Assembly: GCA_002436005.1 (NCBI GenBank)
Contig: DIXG01000024.1
Location: 8,034-72,033, forward strand
Length of the DNA: 64,000 bases
Reading direction: 5' to 3'
DNA from: Anaerolineaceae bacterium UBA6086
GTDB lineage: Bacteria; Chloroflexota; Anaerolineae; Anaerolineales; Anaerolineaceae
The position numbers and the translations under genes were made by a program. The notes under the pieces were generated by a model, which was not told the origin of the DNA, made no database searches, and was given only the letters and a program-made list of their open reading frames with translations. Each line of letters opens with the position of its first letter. Position 1 is the stretch's first letter. Shown here piece by piece: positions 56,209-64,000 of this stretch.

Positions 56209-57450
56209 ATGAGCGAACATATCAACAATGTTAGTCAAAGAAAAGAAGCCATGAAGGACGTTATCCGGCGCCTGCATGCCGGCGAAACCGTTGAAGATCT
56301 GCAAAAGGAATTTGGCGATGTCATTCGCGGCGCGACCGCATCCGATATCGCTGAAGCCGAACGCGCCATGATCGGTGAAGGCGTGTCTGTTGGCGAAATT
56401 CAGCGCTTGTGCGACCTGCACGTGGCTGTCTTCCGCGAGTCGCTTGATGAGGAACCCGCCCCCGAATCATTACCAGGACATCCCATCTTTACCTTCAGAA
56501 TGGAAAACGAGGTTACCATACGCCTCCTGGAAGCCATGGAAGACTCCCTTGAAAATTGGGACAACGGAGATCAAAGTGAGCTGACATCCCTGCGGCTGCA
56601 GGCTGAAAACCTGGGCGCAATCGAAAAACATTATTCACGCAAAGAAAACTTGCTTTTTCCCTATCTGGAAGCCAAAGGCTTTCAGGGTCCTTCAGCCGTA
56701 ATGTGGGGTGTGGATAACGATATCCGCGCCGAGATCAAGCAGTTTAAAGAAACCATCACAGGTGAAGATGCCGACGTGGATGATGCCGTGCTGCAGTTCA
56801 CAAAACTGGCACTGGATATCCGTGAAATGATCTACAAAGAAGAAAGAATTCTCTTCCCTGAAGCGTTAGCAAAACTCTCAGAAAATGAATGGGCTGAAAT
56901 TAGAGCCCAGGAAGAGGAAATCGGCTATTTCAACGTAACACCGCGCGACACCTGGAAACCCCAAGAGGAAACTGAGCCAGCAACTCAGCCGCAGCAAGCT
57001 CAACCCCAGGGGTTGATTCAAACCCAGGGACTGATTCCGCTGGCTACAGGCGCGCTCACTCAGGACCAGATCAACCTGATGCTCACCCACCTGCCTGTGG
57101 ACATAACCTTTGTGGACGAAAATGACCGGGTGCGCTATTTCACCCAGGGCAAAGAGCGCATTTTTGATCGCTCTGCTGCCATCATTGGACGCGAGGTGAC
57201 CATGTGCCACCCGCCCCAAAGCGTCCATAAAGTTGTCATCATCCTCGAAGATTTCCGTTCTGGCAAGCGTGACGTGGCTGAATTCTGGATCCAGTCTGGT
57301 GACCAGTTTATTCATATTCGCTATTTTGCCCTGCGTGATGCGAAGGGTGAATACAAAGGCTGCATTGAAGTATCACAAAATGTAACAGGGATCCGCGCCT
57401 TGCAAGGCGAAAAACGGCTGCTGGATGATGCCCCGGGTTATGATGATTAG
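56209..57450 (+). CDS. DUF438 - hemerythrin - PAS protein
   Basis: The 413-residue protein begins with DUF438 (REAMKDVIRRLHAGETVEDLQKEFG, about 12-70), followed by a hemerythrin-like HHE domain (about 85-250, with LPGHPIFTFRMENE, IEKHYSRKENLLFPYLE and MIYKEERILFPEAL, which supply the His/Glu iron ligands). A Gln/Pro-rich linker and a C-terminal PAS-like domain (about 285-400, with LPVDITFVDENDRVRYF) follow. Such proteins sense oxygen, nitric oxide or redox state and are often linked to iron-sulphur repair. It is downstream of a ferredoxin and a CRP/FNR regulator, which supports a role in nitrosative or oxidative stress. Confidence 0.85.
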   Translation: MSEHINNVSQRKEAMKDVIRRLHAGETVEDLQKEFGDVIRGATASDIAEAERAMIGEGVSVGEIQRLCDLHVAVFRESLDEEPAPESLPGHPIFTFRMENEVTIRLLEAMEDSLENWDNGDQSELTSLRLQAENLGAIEKHYSRKENLLFPYLEAKGFQGPSAVMWGVDNDIRAEIKQFKETITGEDADVDDAVLQFTKLALDIREMIYKEERILFPEALAKLSENEWAEIRAQEEEIGYFNVTPRDTWKPQEETEPATQPQQAQPQGLIQTQGLIPLATGALTQDQINLMLTHLPVDITFVDENDRVRYFTQGKERIFDRSAAIIGREVTMCHPPQSVHKVVIILEDFRSGKRDVAEFWIQSGDQFIHIRYFALRDAKGEYKGCIEVSQNVTGIRALQGEKRLLDDAPGYDD

Positions 57451-57479
57451 GTATTGGAACTAACTGAGACAAAAACACA

Positions 57480-57516
57480 GGGACGGCCTGTTTTTACAAG
57501 CCGTCCCGCTTCTTTT
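57480..57516. terminator. Terminator between DUF438 and the mannosidase gene
   Basis: GGGACGGC (57480-57487) pairs with GCCGTCCC (57500-57507), followed by GCTTCTTTT. The minus-strand gene 57532 may share it. Confidence 0.75.
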
Positions 57517-57531
57517 GCTAACGAATCCGCA

Positions 57532-60500
57532 TCATTTCTGCGTTCGATCGATATCCAACCGAAGAGTCACAACCTTGAAAGGCGTGAATATCAGGCTGAT
57601 CTGCCCATCCAACACTTCCAGTTCAGATTGCACCTGTTCAAGCATATCCGTCTGGTAAGCTGCTTTCACAGGCAGGGTGGTATGAACAATCGCCGGAGTG
57701 TGGGTGCCCATCGACTCGTATAAGCGCAGCACAATCTGTCCGGTCGTTCGCCCTTCCGCAGGCTTGACCGTTTCCAGGATGATATTGGGTTGGTCAACCT
57801 CAAACAGGGTTCTGCTGCCGGACCAGCCTGGCAGCATCAGCGGTGCTGTGTTCAGCTGGTATCCCTGCCGTACCAGGTCAGAGTCGATCAAGGGCGTATT
57901 CCAGAAGTAGAAGGCATAGGTGAATTCCTGATGGCCAAGGTCAGCATGCATATCCGGCGCCAGGGCGGATTTGAGCAGTGTCAAGTTGATGCTGTTCTCC
58001 AGTACATCCACGCCGTATTTCGAGTCATTCAGAACAGCAAAGCCGCGCTCTGCCTCTGCCAGGGCAGTCCATTTGTGATTGGATACCTCAAATTGATCCC
58101 GATCAATCTGGCGTGAACGGTGGGTCGGCCGCTCCAGGTGCCCAAATTGGATTTCGTGCAGTGCCTGCCTGGAACGATATCGCACCGGGAAATCCACCTT
58201 GAGGAGCTTATGCCGTTCCTGCCAATCAATCACGGTGTGAAAATCCATCCTGCGGCTGTCTCGCCGCAGGGTGATCGTCTGGGTCATCTCAGAGTTGTTC
58301 AATTTCCGCCTGACCACCAGCTGCCCAAACAAAGGTCCTTCAGCGCTCACTGCAATCTCAGCACTTTCAGGCAGGTCCACAGGGCGCATGCGGTACATGC
58401 TGTCAATATCCCAGGCGTCAAATGCACTCGGGATATCCTGATACATCCGCAGGCTGTTGCAAAGACCAGCCGTCAGCTCCTGCATGTTTTGCTTATCAAA
58501 AATGCTGACGATTTCCCCAAATTCATTAAATTCAACCCGCACAAGGGCATTTTCCAACCGGTCTGGCTTGGCAATCATCGTATTATCAGGATAAACCGGC
58601 TTTCCAGCTGTGAAGCTTGACCAACCACAAGCCGGAAGGTCAACTTCAGCAAAGACTTCTTTCCCGTTTTTCTGCGTCAGCAGTGCCTGCCCCGTTTCTG
58701 TCGACAGTCCATCCATACCCTCCGGAAGCACCACCAGCGCCCTGCGCTCCCACGAGAGCGAGTTGAATAATGTGATACCCTCTTCTGATTGCCGTAAGCC
58801 GGCTGCAGCCCGTTCGGTCACTTCTGTGGCGCTTTCGATCACGCTCGAAAGTTGTTCCTCAGCCTCTTCATACACGCGCTGAATGGAAGAACCAGGCAGA
58901 ATGTCATGAAACTGGTTCAATAAGACCGTCTTCCAGGCGGCGTCCCAGCGTTCATAGGGGAATTCAAAGCCGTCCAAAAGCATGGCAGAAACACCCCACA
59001 GCTCCATCTCGCGCAGTGCAAACTCACAATAGCGGTTGAGCGCTTTAGTGCGCGCCTGCGAGGTGTAGGTGCCGCGGTGCGCCTGGAAATAGAGCTCACC
59101 CACATAGCGCGCCTCCGGCCAGCCAGCTGCTTCCTGCTCAAGAAAATAGGTAATGGGCGCTTCAATGCGGAACCTGGGCGCACCTTCCAGGTTTTCTTGC
59201 CGGCGCGCATATTCCAGGTGTTCCCGGGTTGGTCCGCCGCCGCCATCCCCATGCCCAAAAGGAAACAATCGGGTGGAGAAGCCATCTTTTTGGACGCGAT
59301 CCTTCCAGCGCGAGATCACACTGGAGGGCTTGGTTTCGCTGTTGTAATCATTATGAAAATGTGCCATCACTTCAGAGCCATCAATCCCCTCCCAAATAAA
59401 CGTGTTATATGGGAAAGGTTCCCCGCCATGGTAAGCCCAGAAGATCTTTTGGGTGGAGAAAAACCGTACGCCGCAGCCACGCATAATTTGAGGGAGCGCA
59501 CCAGAATAGCCAAAGACGTCTGGCAGCCACAGGAACTGGCAATCCACGCCAAATTCATCCCGGTAAAAGCGCTTGCCGTGGATCAACTGGCGGATCAGGC
59601 TCTCGCCGCTGGTCAGATTGGTGTCCGGTTCAACCCAGGCTGCCCCGTCTGGCACCCATTGACCCCGTTCCACTGCCGCCAGGATCTTTTCATAAAGGTC
59701 TGGATACTTCGCCTTTATCATGGCATATAACTGCGGTTGGCTCTGTAAGAATTTGAATTCAGGGTAATGTGCCATCAACCCCAGCTGCGTGCTGAAAGTG
59801 CGCACGCACTTGCGCTCAGTTTCTGCCAGGGGCCACAGCCACGCCACATCAATATGTGCGTGGCCAAAACCGATCATCTCAGGTGTGGTATCGCCATTTT
59901 TCTTCTGTAAAAGCGGCTTCAGCCGATCTCGAGCTGATTGCAGGGTCTGCAGCATCTCCGCACGCGGCAGTTCAAAATCAGCAATCAAGGTGAAATCCTT
60001 CAATCCTTCGTCAATTTCCATCACTCGCAGAGAATCGAGATCTAAATTTTCCCGCAGATCCCACAGAGTCTCAACATCCATCATCAATTGGAAGGCTGTT
60101 TCCTGCCAGATGCCAAAATGACTCTCACCCAATTTGCACTGTGCCGCTGGGGGTTCAGGCACGGTCTCCCGGTCCGGTGGGGTTGGCCCCGAACGCTCTT
60201 CTCGCGGCCCGTGTCCGGCATAGGCTTCCAGTACAACTGAATAGGCTTGCCCGGGCACAGCACTCTCTGTCAGGAGGATAAAATGGTGAAATTCATCCAC
60301 CGCACCAGCGAAATCGCCATTGATATACACCGCCGATTCCGCGCCCACATCCATCACCAAAGCGATCCTCTCGCCAGAAAGTTCTTCAGGCAGCCTGAAC
60401 TCACCGCGGAACCAACCATATTCCCACTTGGCACCCCACCCAGTGCCGGGTTGAAGAGGTGTAAAGGAGAGCTTTTCCACCGCCTCAGCACACTGATATT

Positions 60501-60615
60501 GTGCCATCGTGAACGCTGCTTGCACCGGAATAGTGCCCACCCTCCGGTAAAGGTGTTTTGGCAGTTCTTCGCGCCACGCCATGATTCGATGGCGCCACTC
60601 TAAAGTTAGGGACAT
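57532..60615 (-). CDS. Alpha-mannosidase, GH38
   Basis: This 1027-residue glycoside hydrolase is of the class II alpha-mannosidase type. The zinc-binding HAHIDVAWLWP is near residue 260, the nucleophile Asp lies in WLPDVFGYSGALPQI near residue 378, and the C-terminal domains (GH38C-like, from about 650) have WERRALVVLPEG and the motif YALHEIQFGHLERPTHRSR-type region near 880. GH38 enzymes cleave alpha-mannosides; bacterial members can act on mannosyl glycans or glycerate. ATG 60615 (GAAGGA ahead) is chosen; longer frames lack support. No sugar transporter is adjacent, and there is no signal peptide, so it is probably cytosolic. Confidence 0.9.
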   Translation of the reverse strand: MSLTLEWRHRIMAWREELPKHLYRRVGTIPVQAAFTMAQYQCAEAVEKLSFTPLQPGTGWGAKWEYGWFRGEFRLPEELSGERIALVMDVGAESAVYINGDFAGAVDEFHHFILLTESAVPGQAYSVVLEAYAGHGPREERSGPTPPDRETVPEPPAAQCKLGESHFGIWQETAFQLMMDVETLWDLRENLDLDSLRVMEIDEGLKDFTLIADFELPRAEMLQTLQSARDRLKPLLQKKNGDTTPEMIGFGHAHIDVAWLWPLAETERKCVRTFSTQLGLMAHYPEFKFLQSQPQLYAMIKAKYPDLYEKILAAVERGQWVPDGAAWVEPDTNLTSGESLIRQLIHGKRFYRDEFGVDCQFLWLPDVFGYSGALPQIMRGCGVRFFSTQKIFWAYHGGEPFPYNTFIWEGIDGSEVMAHFHNDYNSETKPSSVISRWKDRVQKDGFSTRLFPFGHGDGGGGPTREHLEYARRQENLEGAPRFRIEAPITYFLEQEAAGWPEARYVGELYFQAHRGTYTSQARTKALNRYCEFALREMELWGVSAMLLDGFEFPYERWDAAWKTVLLNQFHDILPGSSIQRVYEEAEEQLSSVIESATEVTERAAAGLRQSEEGITLFNSLSWERRALVVLPEGMDGLSTETGQALLTQKNGKEVFAEVDLPACGWSSFTAGKPVYPDNTMIAKPDRLENALVRVEFNEFGEIVSIFDKQNMQELTAGLCNSLRMYQDIPSAFDAWDIDSMYRMRPVDLPESAEIAVSAEGPLFGQLVVRRKLNNSEMTQTITLRRDSRRMDFHTVIDWQERHKLLKVDFPVRYRSRQALHEIQFGHLERPTHRSRQIDRDQFEVSNHKWTALAEAERGFAVLNDSKYGVDVLENSINLTLLKSALAPDMHADLGHQEFTYAFYFWNTPLIDSDLVRQGYQLNTAPLMLPGWSGSRTLFEVDQPNIILETVKPAEGRTTGQIVLRLYESMGTHTPAIVHTTLPVKAAYQTDMLEQVQSELEVLDGQISLIFTPFKVVTLRLDIDRTQK

Positions 60616-60858
60616 GACCATTCCTTCACTAAAATTTGAATGGCTGATTGGGTCGAAATCCAAAACAAAACCTCATCCGATCAGCCGCTCTCAGATACCG
60701 ATCTCTTTTGATTTTAACCGATATCTGCGAGAGGTTCACATCATTGTTATGAACTGCTCCCTGATCCATTCGGGATCAATCATTTGTCGTAGACAGGGTG
60801 ATTCCGGATGAATATTTCGATATAATGAAATCAACCCACAGAAACAAAAGGTGATCGT

Positions 60859-61953
60859 ATGCCACAGTTTACCCCTGGTCTCACACTCGCTCACAAATTT
60901 TTCACTGAAGCAATCCAGCCCCTCATGGACAATCATTTTCCCCATCTGCCCTATTCGGCTGCCCGGCTGGATTGGGGATCGGACACCCTGGGATTCGATA
61001 CGCCCATGTCCATGGATCACGGGTGGGGGCCAAGGATGACGATTTTTCTCTCTGAAGCCGATTTTTCCGCAATGGAGCAAGACCTAAATGGTTTCTTCGC
61101 CTATCATCTTCCCTTCTCTGTCCAGGGCTTCCCCATCCATTTTGATGAACCTTATGCGAACGGCGGAAGGATGCAGGCAAAGACCACCTACCCCATCCAT
61201 CACATGATCACCATTACCACGCCGGAAAAGTTCTTTGCAGAATACATCGGCGTTGAAATCCACCAGACAATTTCACCCCTCGACTGGCTGACGATTCCAC
61301 AGCAGCGGTTGCTGACCGTTCGCAAAGGGCAAATCTATCATGATGGGCTGAACGTGCTAACCAAGACACAAAAGCAGCTCAACTGGTATCCCCACGATCT
61401 ATGGCTCTATCTGATGGCGAGTCAGTGGCAGCGCATCGATCAAGAAGAGCCATTTATGGGTCATACGGGCAGCGTGGACGATGATTTAGGATCGCGCCTT
61501 ATTGCGTCCCGCTTGATCAGGGATGTGATGAAGCTGGTATTCCTGATCGAAAGACAGTACGCGCCTTATTCCAAGTGGTTTGGCACCGCCTTCCAGCAGC
61601 TCAACCATTCAGCATCTCTGTCACCCCTTTTCGAAGCCATCTTGGATAGCCAGGATTGGAAAACCCGGGAATCCCACTTTTCTGAAGTTTACCGAATTTT
61701 GATTGACGCGCACAACGCGCTTGAGATCACCCCGCCTATCTCACCAGACATCACCAATTTTCATGGTCGTCCCTTTCTCGTGCCGCACTCCGCCCGATTC
61801 GTCCAGGCGCTGCAGGCTCAGATTCAAGAGCCAGAAATCTTGAAATTACCCCCATCCATAGGAAGCATCGACCAAATCGTTGATAATACCGATATGCTGG
61901 AAAATCTTGCACTCAGTAAAAGGATTACCGCTATTTATCAAGATTCGGATTGA
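60859..61953 (+). CDS. DUF4037 family protein (nucleotidyltransferase-like)
   Basis: The 364-residue protein belongs to DUF4037. Its N-terminal part has GSDTLGFDTPMSMDHGWGPRMTIFLSEADF near residue 35, a nucleotidyltransferase-like pattern (GS followed by Asp/His). The core includes LDWLTIPQQRLLTVRKGQIYHD and WYPHDLWLYLMASQWQRIDQEEPFMGH near residue 180. Such proteins are often called nucleotidyltransferase-like, but no substrate is established. AAAGGTG precedes the ATG. It is convergent with the phosphofructokinase-like gene, with a hairpin between them. Confidence 0.75.
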   Translation: MPQFTPGLTLAHKFFTEAIQPLMDNHFPHLPYSAARLDWGSDTLGFDTPMSMDHGWGPRMTIFLSEADFSAMEQDLNGFFAYHLPFSVQGFPIHFDEPYANGGRMQAKTTYPIHHMITITTPEKFFAEYIGVEIHQTISPLDWLTIPQQRLLTVRKGQIYHDGLNVLTKTQKQLNWYPHDLWLYLMASQWQRIDQEEPFMGHTGSVDDDLGSRLIASRLIRDVMKLVFLIERQYAPYSKWFGTAFQQLNHSASLSPLFEAILDSQDWKTRESHFSEVYRILIDAHNALEITPPISPDITNFHGRPFLVPHSARFVQALQAQIQEPEILKLPPSIGSIDQIVDNTDMLENLALSKRITAIYQDSD

Positions 61954-61965
61954 TTGATCACACAA

Positions 61966-62000
61966 AACCGCCTCTCGATAAAAGGCATCAGGAGGCGGTT
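61966..62000. terminator. Hairpin between DUF4037 and the PFK-like gene
   Basis: A perfect 9-bp stem, AACCGCCTC (61966-61974) with GAGGCGGTT (61992-62000), has TTTTG on the minus-strand side and no T run on the plus side. It mainly serves the minus-strand gene. Confidence 0.65.
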
Positions 62001-62021
62001 GTATCCAAAGAATTACGAGAC

Positions 62022-63149
62022 CTAATCCCCAAACTTTGTCCCCACCAGGCGAGCGCTGGTGATCCAGGGGTGATCCATGGGAACGGGTTTATCCTGACCC
62101 ACCACTTCCGCCAGATCGACACGCACTGCCTGACCGCCCGCAGAAGCAATCATCTTGCCAAATTCGCCGGCTGCCACACTCTCTGCCGCCTCAGTTCCCA
62201 GGCAAGTGGCTAAGATTCGATCTCCTGATGAAGGCGTGCCGCCCCTGAGTAGATAACCGAGGATGGTGATTCTGCTCTCAATGCCGGTAATCTCTTCCAG
62301 CTGGTTTGCCAGCAGCAGAGTCTGTCCCGAATACTGCTTTCGAAGCGCCATCAAGCGCTCTTTCTTGCTTTTTAAGCCCTCCTCACCCTCCGCCTGGTTT
62401 TTCCGATCCAGTTTCAATGACCGTTCAAAGAATGCCACCAGCTCAGCTGAATGTGCTCCCTCTGCCACAGCAATAATCGAAAACCGTTTCCCGGCTTTAC
62501 TGCGATCCAGGATTGCCTCCGAGATCTTCTCAATGCTGTAAGGAATCTCCGGCAAAAGGATCACGTCCGAGCCAGAAGCAAGCCCCGCACCAAGCGTCAG
62601 CCAGCCCACTTCCCGTCCCATAATTTCAACAATAATGATGCGATGGTTGCTGTTCGCTGTGCTGTGCAGGCGATCAATCGCCTCCGTTGCAATCATGCGC
62701 GCTGTGTCAAACCCGATCGTGACATCCGTTTTCGGCACGTCATTATGCGCCGATTTGGGCAGCGTCAGGATATTTAACCCCGCTTCTGCCAATCGTAACG
62801 CTGCTTTTTGTGTTTCCTGTCCGCCAATACACACCAGGGCATCCAGCTTGTTCTCCTGGTAGACCTCTACCGCCAAGTCGGTCTTATCCACAAGGTTGCC
62901 ATCTTCCTCAATGGCATAGGGCACATCGCGGCTGGTACCCAGAACGGTTCCGCCAGCCGTGAGGATATTCGAGAGCGCATTTCCACCCAGGTCAACAACC
63001 TTGTTCTGCAATAAACCCTGGAATCCATCTCTGAACCCGATCAAACCCATGCCGTAATACCCCTGCAGCGCCTTCCCAAAACCCCTGATGGTGGCATTCA
63101 ACCCTGGGGCATCGCTGCCAGCCGTTAATATCCCGATTTTCTTTGCCAT
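62022..63149 (-). CDS. Phosphofructokinase-family protein with altered catalytic motifs
   Basis: The 375-residue protein is clearly of the PfkA fold: AGSDAPGLNATIRG near residue 11, GFRDGFQGLL near 38, GGTVLGTSRD near 66, GFDTA near 146, VEIMGREVGWLTLGAGLASG near 173 and LRGGTPSSGDRILA near 310. Two essential motifs differ. The Mg/ATP motif GGDGS is GGQETQ (residue 111 is Gln), and the catalytic motif KTIDND is KSAHND (residue 135 is His instead of the base Asp). Fructose-6-phosphate-binding residues appear mostly kept. It may be a non-catalytic or regulatory relative, or use a different chemistry. AAGGAAG precedes the ATG. Confidence 0.8.
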   Translation of the reverse strand: MAKKIGILTAGSDAPGLNATIRGFGKALQGYYGMGLIGFRDGFQGLLQNKVVDLGGNALSNILTAGGTVLGTSRDVPYAIEEDGNLVDKTDLAVEVYQENKLDALVCIGGQETQKAALRLAEAGLNILTLPKSAHNDVPKTDVTIGFDTARMIATEAIDRLHSTANSNHRIIIVEIMGREVGWLTLGAGLASGSDVILLPEIPYSIEKISEAILDRSKAGKRFSIIAVAEGAHSAELVAFFERSLKLDRKNQAEGEEGLKSKKERLMALRKQYSGQTLLLANQLEEITGIESRITILGYLLRGGTPSSGDRILATCLGTEAAESVAAGEFGKMIASAGGQAVRVDLAEVVGQDKPVPMDHPWITSARLVGTKFGD

Positions 63150-63205
63150 ATATCGCTTCCTTCCTGAGAGACGCTGTACACTTCAATTATACTCATAACC
63201 CAAAT

Positions 63206-63997
63206 TCATTTAGCTAAAGGTCCATCATAGTCAATTCGTGTTGATGCATACTGGATTGCAAAACGGACAAGTGCTTTTGTCTGCCTGACCAATTCGGGGT
63301 TCGATGGCTCATAATATTTTTGATATTGATTCGGCCTGGCGTTCAAAGCATCATTAATTAACGGAATCCAACGCTCACCAAGAGTGTCTTTTGCCCATTC
63401 AGCTGCCAGAGGCTTCGATCCAACCCTGCCAGTCGACAGTGAGTGCATCATTCGACAATACATCAGAACGGTGAAAAACTGCGCCCAATAGTTATCCAGT
63501 AGATATTTCCCTTCCAGAATTTCATTTCCCCATGATTCCATCGTATGTCTGATTTCATTCTTCAATTTGCCCACAGGAACAACTGGGATCCACGTCTCAG
63601 GGGCTGGTCCTGCCAACCCTATACCATGCTCTCGCAATACCCAGCGATTGACCAGGGTGTTATCGTGAGTCGATCTCTCAAATGTCAAACTACCATTATC
63701 AAGATACCAGACGGGCTCATCTGTGCGACTGTTGTCCGCCAGGACATCTCTTGGAAAGTATGAGCCTTCCAGGTGATGGGCATAGTATGAATCAATTGCA
63801 AACACCCGGGTATGCACCTGTGTTAATTCTGTCAGCTCTTCAGCAGTCAAATCATGATCAATCACTACATTGAAATCAACATCGCTGAAGGAATCCCAGC
63901 CGCCATGCGCGTATGAGCCGCCCAGGTAAGCGCCAAGAAAATTGGAGCCCAGTACCTCACTGACGCCTGCTAATAATATTTCTAACACCTGGTTCAA
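63206..63997 (-). CDS. Nucleotidyltransferase, AadA-like with DUF4111
   Basis: The protein has the Pol-beta-like nucleotidyltransferase motif GGSYAHGGWDSFSDVDFNVVI near residue 27 (GS followed by DxD), then a helical C-terminal DUF4111 domain (about 130-263, with LLDNYWAQFFTVLMYCRMMHSL and VGSKPLAAEWAKDTL). Relatives include streptomycin/spectinomycin adenylyltransferases (AadA), but many family members act on other substrates, so resistance cannot be assumed. The frame begins with TTG 63997, three bases from the window edge; the real start may lie outside. A TATAAT in the gap at its end may serve the PFK-like gene. Confidence 0.75.
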   Translation of the reverse strand: MNQVLEILLAGVSEVLGSNFLGAYLGGSYAHGGWDSFSDVDFNVVIDHDLTAEELTELTQVHTRVFAIDSYYAHHLEGSYFPRDVLADNSRTDEPVWYLDNGSLTFERSTHDNTLVNRWVLREHGIGLAGPAPETWIPVVPVGKLKNEIRHTMESWGNEILEGKYLLDNYWAQFFTVLMYCRMMHSLSTGRVGSKPLAAEWAKDTLGERWIPLINDALNARPNQYQKYYEPSNPELVRQTKALVRFAIQYASTRIDYDGPLAK

Positions 63998-64000
63998 TTC

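Noticed and set aside
63206..63997. Aminoglycoside resistance gene call
   Set aside because: The AadA-like fold is clear but substrates of this family vary widely, so resistance is not claimed.
1..64000. CRISPR arrays, tRNA and rRNA genes, insertion sequences, prophage
   Set aside because: I looked for spaced direct repeats, the TTCGAATCC-type T-loop of tRNAs, transposase motifs and phage structural genes and found none. The fibre-like gene at 30882 alone does not make a prophage.

Overview
The window reads as a gene-dense bacterial chromosome segment of moderate GC. It holds about 58 protein genes, one RNase P RNA gene and two gene remnants, and I see no phage, plasmid, insertion sequence, CRISPR array, rRNA or tRNA. 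Several traits together suggest a Chloroflexota bacterium, most likely of the Anaerolineae type. These are the B12-dependent class II ribonucleotide reductase, surface lipoproteins with Thr-Pro linkers and NBR1-like Ig or SdrD-like domains, a cpgS-like GTPase, an archaeal-type AspRS, B12/MeaB proteins and a GH38 mannosidase. This assignment is inference from protein style; no rRNA is present to prove it.

Layout. 1-4.7 kb: deoxynucleotide supply (nrdR, nrdJ, a hydrolase, a deoxynucleoside kinase) behind NrdR-box-like palindromes. 4.8-8.2 kb: an ECF sigma/anti-sigma operon with its own ECF-type promoter; its third gene is a membrane protein whose tail resembles the RNA polymerase alpha C-terminal domain. 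8.4-14.1 kb: minus-strand housekeeping block (nadD, obgE, cpgS-like GTPase, argS, rpsT). 14.3-21.7 kb: rnpB, DUF488, surface lipoproteins, an enlarged NDK-like protein, a SIS isomerase and a nitroreductase. 21.7-30.5 kb: minus-strand recF, def, a cyclic-nucleotide-binding/PH membrane protein, clpC, queA and ruvB, with a PP2C phosphatase remnant between. 30.6-32 kb: a secreted fibre-like protein and a small partner.

32.3-41.2 kb is mostly plus strand: flavin reductase-like protein, a stand-alone methylmalonyl-CoA mutase B12 subunit with MeaB, AspRS, an acetyltransferase, a PRPP synthetase, lysine 2,3-aminomutase, a decayed MFS gene, a PII-like protein and an intact MFS transporter. 41.2-43.3 kb: an arsR-permease-thioredoxin operon with two nearly identical operator-like sites. 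43.4-49.7 kb: a pair of unknown membrane proteins followed by envelope polysaccharide genes (LCP, sugar transferase, flippase). 49.9-57.5 kb: stress and signalling genes (SGNH hydrolase, msrB-msrA, NYN-LOTUS, HD hydrolase, DUF2804, cupin, CRP/FNR regulator, ferredoxin, DUF438-hemerythrin-PAS). 57.5-64 kb: alpha-mannosidase, DUF4037 protein, an atypical phosphofructokinase and an AadA-like nucleotidyltransferase cut by the window edge.

The points most worth following up are the membrane-tethered alpha-CTD-like domain in the ECF operon, the phosphofructokinase that lacks its catalytic Asp residues, the set of genes whose -10 box lies 5-7 bases before the start codon (probable leaderless mRNAs), the paired ArsR operators, and the phased repeats ahead of msrBA. 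Coordinates of starts were set by eye from Shine-Dalgarno spacing and family alignments from memory; no database search was run.
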